Shown one piece after another: positions 17,668 through 26,149 of a stretch of 64,000 bases of DNA (its first letter is position 1; each line of letters begins with the position of its first letter). Origin of the DNA: Rhizobium tibeticum (GTDB lineage: Bacteria; Pseudomonadota; Alphaproteobacteria; Rhizobiales; Rhizobiaceae); the NCBI RefSeq assembly GCF_900110205.1, contig NZ_FOCV01000014.1, positions 62,001-126,000 on the forward strand, in the 5' to 3' direction. The notes below the pieces were generated by a model, which saw only the letters and a list, made by a program, of their open reading frames with translations, was not told the origin of the DNA and searched no databases. A program made the translations under genes and the position numbers.

Positions 17668-19884
17668 TCAGTTGCGTGAGGCGACCGGGCGTACGAGTGC
17701 CGTCACGCGACGGATGGTGACGCGGCGGTTTTCCTGGTTCGGCCCCTGCGTGTTGACCTTGAGGTAACGCTCGCCGTAGCCCTGCGTCGCCAGGTTTTCA
17801 GGCGGGATGCCGTAAACGTCGGTCATGACGTTCGCCACCGATTCCGCGCGCTGGTCAGACAGGACAAGGTTGCTTTGGTCGGAGCCGACAGAATCGGTGT
17901 GACCTTCAATCAGGAAGGTTTCCGCCGGATCCTTGCGCAGCACCTCGTTGATCGCATCGGCAACCTTGCGCAGGCTGCGCGCCTGGCTCATCGGGATCTC
18001 GGCACTGCCCGTCGCAAAAGTGATCGTATCGAGGTCGATACGGCGAACCTTGTCGCGGATACGCGCCGAATACTTCACCTCATCCAGCGAATAGACACGC
18101 TCCACAGGCTCCACAGGCGGCTCGCGCAGGAAGTCATAGTAGTTGCGGTCGTCATCGCTGCTCGTGTCCATGATGTAGTCATCCAGCGGAATGCGCAGGC
18201 GCATCGGCGGCAGATCGCGACCCGGATCCTCGAAGTAGCCGCGGTCTGGATCTTCATAGAGATCCGGCGAATAGTAGAGGACCGACTCGCGCCCCCGATT
18301 GTCTACGCGCGACCGCTGAATGATGTCGCCATAGCGGTTGCGGATCGTCACGATCTGATAGCCGTCACGGTCGATCGTCTCGCGGTAGCGGTCCCGCGGC
18401 AGCTGCTCGTAAATTGGACGCTCGCCGTCACGTAGGAAGCGCCGGTCGTCATCACCGCGAACGATCGTCTGGTTATTGATCTGGATGATCACGCGATTGT
18501 CGTCGCCGCGCTCGCCGAAGCGTGCGCCTTCCGGCCGCTCGAACTGCGGACGCCCCTCGAGGCGCCGGCCTTCCTCGCTGGTGACGGCTTCGATCCTGAT
18601 CGGCGCGGCCTTGGCGCCTTCGGTTACGATCTGGGCGTCAGCATCGGATTTCGGAACGCGGAAGTTCTGCTCCTGGCCACGCTGCCTGTCGCGATCGCGA
18701 CGGGACTGGATGCCACCGGAGCGATCGGCGTCCTTGTCGCTATCGAGAACGGCCGCACCGTTTTCAACAGGCAGAACGACGGTTTCCGTGCTCTTGCTCG
18801 GATCCGCGGCAATTGCCTTGCGACGCTCGAGCTCCTTGGGCGTGATCGTCTCTGGAGCCGGGATAACCTGTTCGGCCTGACCCGTTGCCGGCTGATCGGT
18901 CGGTGCTGCGTTCGGCTGCGCCGGGATCTGCTCGCCCTGCTGCTGGGCGGGCGCCTGCTCACCCTGCTGAGGTACCGGGACCTGTTCGCCCTGCTGTTGG
19001 GTCGGCTGCGCACCGCCAGGCTTTGCCTCTGTCGCCGGTTCCTGTGCCGGAACGGGCGGCTTCTCGGGAGCCGGCGATACCTGTGGAACGGGGGTCTGTT
19101 CGGCTGCCGGCTTCTGCGTTTGCTGCTGCGGCGCTTCAGCGGCGGCCGGCTTCTTGCGTGGCTTTACCGGCTGCTCCGAGCCTTCGGTCGCCTGCTGCTT
19201 GCTTCCCTTACCCTTGGGCTGCGACTCTACACCCTGCGGCTGAGCTTGTTCCTGCTGCGGGGCGGCCTGTTCCGTCTGAGGTTGCGGCGCTGCCTCCTCC
19301 AGCGATTGTTGCTTGTCGCGCTTACGACGCGGCTTTTCCTGGTTCTCCGCCGGCTGCTGTTCCGGTGCGGGAGCTACCTGCTCCTGCGGCGCGGCAGGCG
19401 CTGCCTGTTCGGCGGCGGGCTGCCGTTTCTTGCGCGGCTTTTCGGCGGGAACTTCTTCTTGTAGCTGCTGAGACTGCTGCTCGGCCGCAGGCTCCTGCTG
19501 ACGGCGGGGTTTTTCTGCCGGTGCTTCCTGTTGCTCGGGCTGCGCCTCCGCTGCTGGCTCACGCTGCTTGCGGGGCTTTTCGGGGGGCGCTTCCTGCTGT
19601 TGCTGCGGTTGCTCGGCAGGCGCCTCCTGCTGTGGGGGCTGCTCCTGGGCCGCCGGAGCCTGTTCCTTGCCGCCGCCGTCGCGCTGCTTATGCCGCTTCT
19701 TCAGAAGCTCTTCGTCGGAGGGCGCATCCTGCGCGACCTCGAAGCTGCCCGCGACCGCTTGCGGCGCTGCGCGAACCTGATCAACACTGGCAACTGCGGC
19801 AAAGGAATGCACTGGAGGCAGTACGAGGGACAGTGACAACAGCGGAAAGGCGGCACTGGCAAACAATCTCGATTTCATACCCAT
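17668..19884 (-). CDS. OmpA-family protein with long Pro/Gln/Glu-rich repetitive domain
   Basis: Secreted outer-membrane or periplasmic protein of 738 residues expected to bind peptidoglycan. It has a signal peptide (hydrophobic AAFPLLSLSLVLPP, cleavage near residue 30), then about 270 residues extremely rich in Pro, Gln, Glu and Ala with recurring basic KPRK/KPRR blocks. A charged middle region rich in Arg/Asp follows, and then an OmpA_C domain at about 615-738. That domain shows TFATGSAEI, the peptidoglycan-contact IEGHTDSVGS, SDQRAESV and QGYGERY. The ATG at 19884 is five bases after GAGGAG. Low-complexity length differences between strains are expected. No usher or lipoprotein motif is seen. 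Confidence 0.88.
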   Translation of the reverse strand: MGMKSRLFASAAFPLLSLSLVLPPVHSFAAVASVDQVRAAPQAVAGSFEVAQDAPSDEELLKKRHKQRDGGGKEQAPAAQEQPPQQEAPAEQPQQQQEAPPEKPRKQREPAAEAQPEQQEAPAEKPRRQQEPAAEQQSQQLQEEVPAEKPRKKRQPAAEQAAPAAPQEQVAPAPEQQPAENQEKPRRKRDKQQSLEEAAPQPQTEQAAPQQEQAQPQGVESQPKGKGSKQQATEGSEQPVKPRKKPAAAEAPQQQTQKPAAEQTPVPQVSPAPEKPPVPAQEPATEAKPGGAQPTQQQGEQVPVPQQGEQAPAQQQGEQIPAQPNAAPTDQPATGQAEQVIPAPETITPKELERRKAIAADPSKSTETVVLPVENGAAVLDSDKDADRSGGIQSRRDRDRQRGQEQNFRVPKSDADAQIVTEGAKAAPIRIEAVTSEEGRRLEGRPQFERPEGARFGERGDDNRVIIQINNQTIVRGDDDRRFLRDGERPIYEQLPRDRYRETIDRDGYQIVTIRNRYGDIIQRSRVDNRGRESVLYYSPDLYEDPDRGYFEDPGRDLPPMRLRIPLDDYIMDTSSDDDRNYYDFLREPPVEPVERVYSLDEVKYSARIRDKVRRIDLDTITFATGSAEIPMSQARSLRKVADAINEVLRKDPAETFLIEGHTDSVGSDQSNLVLSDQRAESVANVMTDVYGIPPENLATQGYGERYLKVNTQGPNQENRRVTIRRVTALVRPVASRN
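19140..19600 (-). repeat. Degenerate coding repeats (Lys-Pro-Arg blocks in Pro/Gln/Glu linker)
   Basis: Five related units encode E/V-KPR(K/R) followed by basic residues and usually (E/Q)PAAE. They begin near 19561, 19495, 19422, 19313 and 19151 and are separated by Gln/Pro/Glu-rich spacers. A second short family encoding QQGEQ-x-P occurs three times at about 18910-19005. The units are related but not identical at the DNA level, as in an old tandem expansion within a disordered linker. Confidence 0.75.
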
Positions 19885-20208
19885 AGGGGCTCCTCGTTGA
19901 CTTTTATGCTTTTTGAGACGCGGTCGCGGCCACGTCCGATTTTGGGGCACTCACCCGCGGCGACAACCGCGCGAGGACTGCATTTGTTCCACGAGTCTTA
20001 GGAACTGGACTATTAACCCGGTATGAATGTGGCAGTGCGGCATTGTTCATCTTCGCCATAGTTGGCTGTCCCCAGCGCCCCTGCGATTCCAGTTGCAATT
20101 CCGCTGAAAAAGGTTTGATTATCGCGCCAAGGCAGTGTCCGCACCGCCCCATTCTGCCTCCGTCGCAAAAGAAAAATACGAACGGCGGCACCAACAGAGA
20201 GGACTAAC
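19885..20208. other. Intergenic region, divergent promoters
   Basis: No convincing gene. It separates the leftward OmpA-family gene from the rightward amino acid binding-protein gene and should carry both promoters. The binding-protein ATG is preceded by GAGAGGAC in the last bases of this region. I see no extended palindrome or known riboswitch. Confidence 0.55.
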
Positions 20209-20985
20209 ATGCGTATCTCCACCCGTATTCTCGCCGCCGCTTCCGTCGCCGCGATGTCTCTTTTCGCAGGCGCCGCGATGGCTGATGGCGAGAAGTATGT
20301 TATCGGCACGGACTCGACTTATCCGCCCTTCGAATATGTTGACGCCAGCGGCCAGTTCCTGGGCTTCGACATGGACATCGCCCGCGCGCTCTGCGCCGAG
20401 ATGAAGGCCGAGTGCACCATCGTCAGCAGCGACTGGGACGGCATCATTCCCGCGCTGCAGGCCAAGAAGTTCGACATGATCATCTCGTCGATGTCGATCA
20501 CGCCGGAGCGCTCGAAGCTCGTCGACTTCACCAACAAGTACTACAACACCCCGCCGGCAATCGCCGTACCGAAGGATTCGACCGTCACCGACGTTGCCGG
20601 CCTGAAGGGCAAGACGATCGGCGCACAGACCTCCACCACCCACTCGAACTATGCTGAAAAGCACCTGCCCGATACCGAGTTGAAGCTCTATCCGACAGCA
20701 GACGAGTACAAGCTCGATATCACGAATGGCCGCGTCGACGCCGTCATCGACGACATCGTCGTTCTGTCGCAGTGGGTCAAGTCGGATGCCGGCGCATGCT
20801 GCAAGATCCTGACGCCCCTGCCAGTCGACAAGGAAATCAACGGCGTTGGTGCAGGCATTGCCGTCCGCAAGGGTGACGACGCGCTGCGCGAAAAGTTGAA
20901 CACGGCGATCGCTGCGATCCGCACCAGCGGTGAATACAAGAAGATCCAGGACAAGTACTTCGACTTCGACGTTTACGGCCAATAA
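20209..20985 (+). CDS. Polar amino acid ABC transporter, periplasmic binding protein
   Basis: Family 3 solute-binding protein of 258 residues, secreted to the periplasm (signal peptide of about 25 residues ending AAMA). The ligand motif GTDSTYPPFEYVD follows directly, then GFDMDIARALC and the DMIISSMSITPERS hinge region, all typical of the lysine/arginine/ornithine or opine (HisJ/OccT) subgroup. The Asp in FDMDI and the Arg in TPERS are the usual contacts for the amino acid backbone. It is followed by a hairpin terminator and two permease genes. Exact ligand specificity cannot be read from sequence; basic amino acids are the most likely. Confidence 0.9.
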   Translation: MRISTRILAAASVAAMSLFAGAAMADGEKYVIGTDSTYPPFEYVDASGQFLGFDMDIARALCAEMKAECTIVSSDWDGIIPALQAKKFDMIISSMSITPERSKLVDFTNKYYNTPPAIAVPKDSTVTDVAGLKGKTIGAQTSTTHSNYAEKHLPDTELKLYPTADEYKLDITNGRVDAVIDDIVVLSQWVKSDAGACCKILTPLPVDKEINGVGAGIAVRKGDDALREKLNTAIAAIRTSGEYKKIQDKYFDFDVYGQ

Positions 20986-21013
20986 GAAAAGCTGTAGGTC
21001 GCTCATAAAGCTG

Positions 21014-21048
21014 ATGGCGGGAGGCTTGCTCTTCCGCCATTTTTGTTT
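21014..21048 (+). terminator. Hairpin between binding-protein and permease genes
   Basis: Stem ATGGCGG / CCGCCAT (extended by one A-T pair after a mismatch) followed by TTTTGTTT. It lies between the binding-protein stop and the first permease, a place where partial termination commonly gives an excess of binding protein over membrane subunits. Confidence 0.75.
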
Positions 21049-21098
21049 GACAAGAATGGAAAGATCAAAGCGGTACAAACCGCGAGGGGAAAGCTGGC

Positions 21099-21902
21099 AT
21101 GGGCGGATTATTTTCCGCGCTAGGCTCATTCTGGGCCTGGATTGGGTATATCTTCGATCCGCTTTGCGGACCTGCAGGACTCTTCACCTGGTTCGCCTCT
21201 TCGACGATCCTGGCCTGTGGCGACACCGGCTGGGGCGATGAGATCGCCGCCGGCCTGAAGGTCACCGTTGCGGTCGCGCTGGTTACCCTGCCAATCGGAC
21301 TTACCATCGGCTTTCTCGTGGCGCTCGGCCAGCAATCGGAAGAGAAATCGGTTCGTCTGGCCGCCGGCATCTACACCACGATCTTTCGTGGCCTGCCGGA
21401 ACTGCTGACGCTGTTCATCATCTATTACGGCATGCAGATCCTGATCCAGTCGGTTCTCGCCTCCATGGGCTACGACGGCCGCATCGAAATCAACGCCTTC
21501 TTCGCGGGCATGATTGCGCTTTCGGTCGTATTCTCCGCCTATTGCTCGGAAGTGTTGCTGTCGGCTTTCCGCGCCATTCCGAAGGGCCAGTACGAGGCAG
21601 GGGACGCGCTGGGCTTTCATCGCGGGCGAACCCTACTCCTGATCGTGCTGCCGCAACTCGTGCGCATCGCCCTTCCCGGCTTGGTGAACCTCTGGATGAT
21701 CCTGCTCAAGGATACGTCCTACGTCTCGATCATCGGCCTTGCCGATATCCTGCGACAGACCGGTGTCGCCGTTAAGGTCACTAAGCAGGCGTTCCTGTTT
21801 TATACCGTCGCCTGCACTCTTTATCTCGGCCTTGCCGTCATATCCTCCTTCGGCCTCAGCTACATCGAGCGGTGGGCCAAGCGGTCGGAGATCAGCCGAT
21901 GA
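21099..21902 (+). CDS. Polar amino acid ABC transporter permease (HisQ-like)
   Basis: Inner-membrane subunit of 267 residues with five to six helices. The N-terminal extension (about 60 residues containing CGPAG and LACGDTGWGDE) precedes the conserved permease core starting GLKVTVAVALVTLP. The ATPase-docking EAA loop (YEAGDALGFHRGRTL) lies near residue 167. The start ATG at 21099 follows GGGGAAAGCTGGC. The stop overlaps the next permease start by four bases (ATGA), so the two subunits are translationally coupled and probably form a heterodimer. Confidence 0.88.
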   Translation: MGGLFSALGSFWAWIGYIFDPLCGPAGLFTWFASSTILACGDTGWGDEIAAGLKVTVAVALVTLPIGLTIGFLVALGQQSEEKSVRLAAGIYTTIFRGLPELLTLFIIYYGMQILIQSVLASMGYDGRIEINAFFAGMIALSVVFSAYCSEVLLSAFRAIPKGQYEAGDALGFHRGRTLLLIVLPQLVRIALPGLVNLWMILLKDTSYVSIIGLADILRQTGVAVKVTKQAFLFYTVACTLYLGLAVISSFGLSYIERWAKRSEISR

Positions 21903-22729
21903 GCCATGCCCAGACGCTCATTCCGGCGCAGCCGGCGCCGAAGCAAGCGCACAAGCCGATCACCGCCACGCGCATCACCGGCTACGTCGTCGTCGCCCTC
22001 TGGATCGCCCTTGCCGCCGCCCTGATCGCGATGGTGGTGAGCGGCTGGGATCCCGAGAAGTTCACCCGCTACGGCCCCCGCTATTTGCATGGCCTGTACA
22101 CGACGATTGCGCTGGTGGCGATCTCGGTGTTCTTCGGAGCGATCCTGTCGTTGCCGCTGGCCTTTGCCCGCATGTCAAAGAACAGGTTCATCAATGGCAT
22201 CGCCTACTGTTACGTCTATGTGTTCCGTGGCACGCCGCTGCTGGCCCAGCTCTTCCTCATTTACTATGGCCTGGGCAGTTTCCGTCCACAACTGGAAGCT
22301 GTCGGCTTATGGTGGTTCTTCCGCGAAGCCTGGTACTGCGGCATGTTTGCGATGACCATCAATACCGCCGCCTATCAGGCTGAAATCCTGCGTGGCGCCA
22401 TCCAGAGCGTTCCGCGCGGCCAGCACGAGGCCGCGGCCTCGCTCGGCATCCACAAGATCATCGCCTTCCGCAAGATCATCCTGCCGCAAGCGCTGATCGT
22501 CGCCTTGCGGCCCTACGGCAATGAGATCATCCTGCTGATCAAAGGCTCGGCGGTCGTTGCCATCATCACCGTCCTCGACCTGATGGGTGAAACGCGTTAC
22601 GCCTTCTCGCGCACCTTCGATTATCAGACCTATCTCTGGGCGGCGATCTTCTATCTCAGCATGGTCGAAGCGCTACGCCATCTCTGGGGCTGGATCGAGC
22701 GTCGCCTGACCCGCCACCTGAAACGCTAA
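21899..22729 (+). CDS. Polar amino acid ABC transporter permease (HisM-like)
   Basis: Second inner-membrane subunit, 276 residues. It carries a short Pro/Ala-rich leader, a first helix near residue 25, the core beginning GLYTTIALVAISVF near 65, and an EAA loop (HEAAASLGIHKIIAF) near 180. The ATG at 21899 overlaps the previous stop; an in-frame ATG 27 bp earlier would overlap more deeply and has no better ribosome binding site. No ATP-binding subunit gene follows: the next gene is usg. The ATPase must be supplied from elsewhere in the genome. Confidence 0.88.
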   Translation: MSHAQTLIPAQPAPKQAHKPITATRITGYVVVALWIALAAALIAMVVSGWDPEKFTRYGPRYLHGLYTTIALVAISVFFGAILSLPLAFARMSKNRFINGIAYCYVYVFRGTPLLAQLFLIYYGLGSFRPQLEAVGLWWFFREAWYCGMFAMTINTAAYQAEILRGAIQSVPRGQHEAAASLGIHKIIAFRKIILPQALIVALRPYGNEIILLIKGSAVVAIITVLDLMGETRYAFSRTFDYQTYLWAAIFYLSMVEALRHLWGWIERRLTRHLKR

Positions 22730-22887
22730 GGACTTGGCAGCACTCGCCACAGAGAGCTGCTAACAGATTGAAATTTCAGAATAAATCCATATCCCTCTAG
22801 CAATTCGTCACGCTTCGGTTAAGCATGTCATGGTTCCATTTCAAGGATCGCTGATACGCGATCATTGGAACGAGAAGCGAGACGACG

Positions 22888-23154
22888 ATGCACAAGGACA
22901 TGGAAAGGCAGCTTCGTGGCTACGGCCTCACGACCGCCCAGATCATCTACCGCATGCCGGATCACCAGACGATCCTTCAGACCTACATCTGGCAGGACTA
23001 CGATCTTGCTCCGGACTTTCCCGAGATGCGCGGCTTCCTCAAATTCTGGCAGGAAAAGCTCGACGGGCCGCTGCATTCGGTACGCTACATACACCGCAAG
23101 CTCATCTCGGCGACCGAATGGCGTGCGCTGAAAGGTGAGTTCATCCTCAACTGA
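22888..23154 (+). CDS. Usg family protein
   Basis: Small cytoplasmic protein of 88 residues of the Usg family (named for a gene upstream of trpF in some alphaproteobacteria). Its function is unknown. The family pattern is clear: LTTAQIIYRMPDH near residue 14, QTYIWQDYDLAPDFPE near 30, and FLKFWQEKLDGPL near 50. It stands alone here, not beside tryptophan genes. The ATG at 22888 was chosen because it is preceded by a purine-rich GAGACGACG and the family starts there. Confidence 0.85.
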   Translation: MHKDMERQLRGYGLTTAQIIYRMPDHQTILQTYIWQDYDLAPDFPEMRGFLKFWQEKLDGPLHSVRYIHRKLISATEWRALKGEFILN

Positions 23155-23169
23155 CCGTGCAGTGGCCGG

Positions 23170-23892
23170 TCAGACATGAGCCTCCCCTTGGACGAACTCG
23201 CCTTCGTCCATCTGGCGACGCAGTGCGCCATAAAGAATGACGAGATAGGCCAGCGCGACGATACAGAGCACGGCCAAACCGGGAATCGGGCCAAGCGCCG
23301 CGTTGTCGATGACATAGTTCCAGGAATGCGCCTGCGTTAGCGGATTGCCTTCGGTCTGAAGCTTGGGTGTCGTGATCTTCAGGCACCATGCGAGAAGCAG
23401 GATGAGGTACATCCAGCAATAGTTCCGGCGCAGTCGGCGCTTTACCGCCCCGCGATAGCTCAGCAGAAATTGCGGCTTGCGCAGACTTTTGGCGATGGCG
23501 CCGGCCCAGTCGACTTTGGGCTCGCCGTCTGGCGCAAGAATTTGAGCAAAATATCCCCGCTCGAGCTTTCGCACGCGGGCACGGTAAATATCGAAGAAAC
23601 GGTAACGGCGCGCCTCGATGAGCAGCAGTAGCGTGATCAGCATCATCCCGAAAAGCAGCACGCCATGGTGAGAGGTCGGTGTCGAGAGAGATACCGAAAG
23701 CAGCGCTGCCGCAACCGTGATGGCCCAGTTGGATGTTCGGTCGATGCGATCGCGCCAGCTTATCATCCGGCCGAGCTCGCCACGATAGTAGTGGCTGAGC
23801 GTATTCGTGATCTCCCCGGGGCTCGCCGGCAGCCCCGGGCGCGGACTGTCCAACTCCTTCTCGAAATTTGCCTTGCTGATTTCGGCGACCAT
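23170..23892 (-). CDS. DUF2270 membrane protein
   Basis: Predicted inner-membrane protein of 240 residues, family DUF2270, function unknown. The family core is ITNTLSHYYRGELGRMISWR (about residues 27-46), followed by a helix pair (about 53-90), an ARRYRFFDIYRARVRKLER basic cytoplasmic stretch near 93, and two further C-terminal helices (about 160-178 and 205-225). It converges on usg with a 15-bp gap. It is divergent from the downstream methyltransferase gene across about 125 bp. Confidence 0.82.
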   Translation of the reverse strand: MVAEISKANFEKELDSPRPGLPASPGEITNTLSHYYRGELGRMISWRDRIDRTSNWAITVAAALLSVSLSTPTSHHGVLLFGMMLITLLLLIEARRYRFFDIYRARVRKLERGYFAQILAPDGEPKVDWAGAIAKSLRKPQFLLSYRGAVKRRLRRNYCWMYLILLLAWCLKITTPKLQTEGNPLTQAHSWNYVIDNAALGPIPGLAVLCIVALAYLVILYGALRRQMDEGEFVQGEAHV

Positions 23893-24017
23893 GGCATTTC
23901 CTCCATTTTGTTTTTATCCATTAGAGGGAGCTTATTCTGCTCCCCGAACGTTGCCATTGCAAAAGGCATTCAGTCGCCGTAGACGCAGCTCTGGAATAAA
24001 AACGGTGGTGGATTGCT

Positions 24018-24833
24018 ATGGCCAAGAAGATCGACGAAGACGCACTTGCGGAAGCCTACGACCGGGCGCTTGCTCTCGAGAAGGCAGGTGATGTCGATGC
24101 GGCTGTGAAAGCCTATGAGGAAGTGCTCGCCATCGATCCCGAAGATCATGGGGGTGCAGCCGTCAGGATCGCCTCCATGGGACGCGGTGAAACGCCGACC
24201 AAGGCGCCGGATGCCTATGTCGAGACCTTGTTCGACCAGCACGCCGAGGTCTTCGAGGATGTTTTGGCGGAACAGCTCGGCTACCACGTACCGATGATGG
24301 TCCGCCAGCGCCTGCAGGAGCTCAACCTTGGCCCCTTCAAGCGCATGCTCGACCTCGGCTGCGGCACCGGCCTCACCGGCGGCGCGCTCCGCGATCTCTG
24401 TGAGGACATGACGGGCCTCGATATCTCCGAGAACATGGTCGAGATCGCCCATGAAAAAGAGCTCTACGAAACGCTCTTCGTCGCAGAAGTCGAGGACTTC
24501 CTGGATGACAATGACGAGGATCCATTCGACCTCATCACGGCGACAGACGTCCTGCCTTATTTAGGCGCGCTCGAACCGCTGTTCTTCGGTGCCGCCGAAA
24601 ACCTCAACCCAGGTGGCCTTTTCATCTTCTCGTCGGAAGAGCTCCCCGAAGCCGAGGCCAAGGGCCAACCCTACATGGTCGGACCCCATCAGCGTTTCCT
24701 TCATTCCGCCGCCTATATCAGCGATCGGCTCGCAGCGACCGGGTTCGAACTCGTCGAGATGAGAGAGATCAACGTGCGCATGCAGGAAGGTCATCCAAGC
24801 CCGGGCCATCTGGTCATCGCGCGCCTTGGCTGA
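24018..24833 (+). CDS. TPR-linked class I SAM-dependent methyltransferase
   Basis: Methyltransferase of 271 residues, acceptor unknown. The N-terminal ~45 residues form a tetratricopeptide-like helix pair (YDRALALEKAGDVDAAVKAY, then EEVLAIDPEDH). The Rossmann core begins near residue 108 with motif I LDLGCGTGLTG, followed by motif II TGLDISENMVEIA and a post-I acidic segment VAEVEDFLDD. This TPR plus methyltransferase arrangement occurs in a family of alphaproteobacterial proteins. The start ATG at 24018 follows GGTGGATT, a moderate ribosome binding site. Confidence 0.86.
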   Translation: MAKKIDEDALAEAYDRALALEKAGDVDAAVKAYEEVLAIDPEDHGGAAVRIASMGRGETPTKAPDAYVETLFDQHAEVFEDVLAEQLGYHVPMMVRQRLQELNLGPFKRMLDLGCGTGLTGGALRDLCEDMTGLDISENMVEIAHEKELYETLFVAEVEDFLDDNDEDPFDLITATDVLPYLGALEPLFFGAAENLNPGGLFIFSSEELPEAEAKGQPYMVGPHQRFLHSAAYISDRLAATGFELVEMREINVRMQEGHPSPGHLVIARLG

Positions 24834-25030
24834 TACCAGCAGCGACGGAACATCGCGATAGCCGGCGTCACCAAATGCAATCTCTGATTGCGACCAGTCG
24901 GTAGACGAATGATGATTTAAAGCTGAACTTCTCATCAGCACCCCTGAGGAGAGGTCGCATGGAATCGTGGCACCGCCCAGCGTTCGAAGCGGCTGGACAA
25001 TGGGCCAACAATCGCGGCTCCTCCCGCCGA

Positions 25031-25105
25031 TAGTTAGCCATTCGCGCAACTTTTCTATTGAAGATACATCGATGGCCTGATACTTAGCCATTCACGCAAG
25101 TTTTC
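25031..25105 (+). repeat. Two 25-bp imperfect direct repeats with 50-bp period
   Basis: Copies at 25031-25055 and 25081-25105 match at 22 of 25 positions (shared core TTAGCCATTC-x-CGCAA-x-TTTTC), and similarity extends a few bases to the left (GCC-GATA). They lie in the otherwise gene-free 295-bp stretch between the methyltransferase and GST genes, the second ending 23 bp before the GST start. They could be operator sites on the same DNA face or residue of a mobile element; nothing else in the window contains them, as far as I could see. Confidence 0.75.
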
Positions 25106-25128
25106 AAACAACGTGAAAGGCTGGCCGC

Positions 25129-25812
25129 ATGTCGCTCTTCCTCCACAGTCATCCGCTTGCATCCTTCTGCCACAAGGTCCTTGTCGCGCTTTACGAGAAC
25201 GCCACACCCTTCGAGGCGGTACATGTCGACCTCGGAAACAAGGCGTCGAAAGCCGCATTCCTGAGCGTCTCGCCGCTCGGCAAGATGCCGGTGCTGCGCG
25301 ATGAAGCGCGCGATCGCACGATCCCCGAGACGACGATCATCATCGAGTATCTTGATCGGTATTATCCAGGTGCGAATGCCCTTATCCCGAACGATTTCGA
25401 TAAAGCGCTCGAAGTTAGACTATGGGATCGTTGCTTCGACCTGCACGTGCAGGAGCCGATGCAGCAGATCGTCGCCGAACGCCTGCGCGGCGGCGGCGAT
25501 CCGGCCCGCGTGGTCCAGGCCGAGGCGGCCCTTCGGAAAGCCTACGACCTGATCGACCAGCAACTTGGCGATCACCCATGGATCGCCGGGGACAGCTTCA
25601 CCATGGCCGATTGTGCCGCCGCCCCCGCCCTCTTCTACTCGGAGACCCTTGTGCCCTTCCTGAACCAGCCAAGACTGCACGGCTACTATAGGAGGCTTCT
25701 GGCGCGCCCGTCGTTTGCGCGCGTTCTGGAAGAGGCGCGACCATACTTCAAGTTCTATCCCTATCGCGAGCGGCTGCCTGCTCGCTTCCGACCGGATGAA
25801 GCTGCGGAATGA
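25129..25812 (+). CDS. Glutathione S-transferase family protein
   Basis: Two-domain protein of 227 residues that likely binds glutathione. The thioredoxin-like N-terminus holds LHSHPLASFCHKVLVAL, where the Ser/Cys region is the usual catalytic position, then PLGKMPVLRD with the cis-Pro near residue 51 and the E-[ST]-x-x-I-x-E-Y glutathione-contact pattern near 66. The C-terminal all-helical domain has the conserved FTMADCAAAPAL capping box near 160. The ATG follows AAAGG by eight bases. The stop overlaps the arsR start by four bases, making a GST-ArsR-AHSA1 operon. Confidence 0.88.
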   Translation: MSLFLHSHPLASFCHKVLVALYENATPFEAVHVDLGNKASKAAFLSVSPLGKMPVLRDEARDRTIPETTIIIEYLDRYYPGANALIPNDFDKALEVRLWDRCFDLHVQEPMQQIVAERLRGGGDPARVVQAEAALRKAYDLIDQQLGDHPWIAGDSFTMADCAAAPALFYSETLVPFLNQPRLHGYYRRLLARPSFARVLEEARPYFKFYPYRERLPARFRPDEAAE

Positions 25813-26141
25813 TCCACGAACCTGCCGCGCTCGATCAGATGTTCCAGGCGCTGTCGGACCGCAGCCGGCGGGGGATGATTGATCGTCTCGGCCGTGGGCC
25901 TGCCTCCGTCTCGGATCTCGCAGAGCCTCTGTCGATGGCACTTCCGACTGTTATGAAGCACCTTGCGGTTCTGGAAAAGAGCGGACTCGTCCGCTCGGCA
26001 AAGAGCGGACGTGTGCGGACCTATCGCCTGCAGACGGAGGCGCTAGGGCAGATGGAGCGCTGGCTTGCCGAGCGCAAAGCAAGCTGGAACAGAACCTTCG
26101 ACCGCCTGGAGCAGTTCCTCGCAGACGACCAACCGGAGTGA
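25809..26141 (+). CDS. ArsR family transcriptional regulator
   Basis: Winged-helix repressor of 110 residues. The helix-turn-helix spans about residues 33-60 (SVSDLAEPLSMALPTVMKHLAVLE) and the wing follows (SGLVRSAKSGRVRTY). No cysteine pair of the metal-sensing kind is present, placing it in the non-metal branch often paired with AHSA1/SRPBCC proteins. The start overlaps the GST stop (ATGA). It probably autoregulates this operon; the two direct repeats upstream of the GST gene are candidate sites (inference). Confidence 0.88.
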   Translation: MIHEPAALDQMFQALSDRSRRGMIDRLGRGPASVSDLAEPLSMALPTVMKHLAVLEKSGLVRSAKSGRVRTYRLQTEALGQMERWLAERKASWNRTFDRLEQFLADDQPE

Positions 26142-26149
26142 AGAACGAC

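Noticed and set aside
19140..19600. Repeats in the OmpA-family gene considered as a CRISPR array
   Set aside because: Units are irregularly spaced, differ in sequence, stay in one reading frame and encode a low-complexity linker.
18885..19886. Plus-strand Ala/Pro/Arg-rich frame opposite the OmpA-family linker
   Set aside because: It is the complement of the Gln/Pro/Glu repeats; composition is explained entirely by them.
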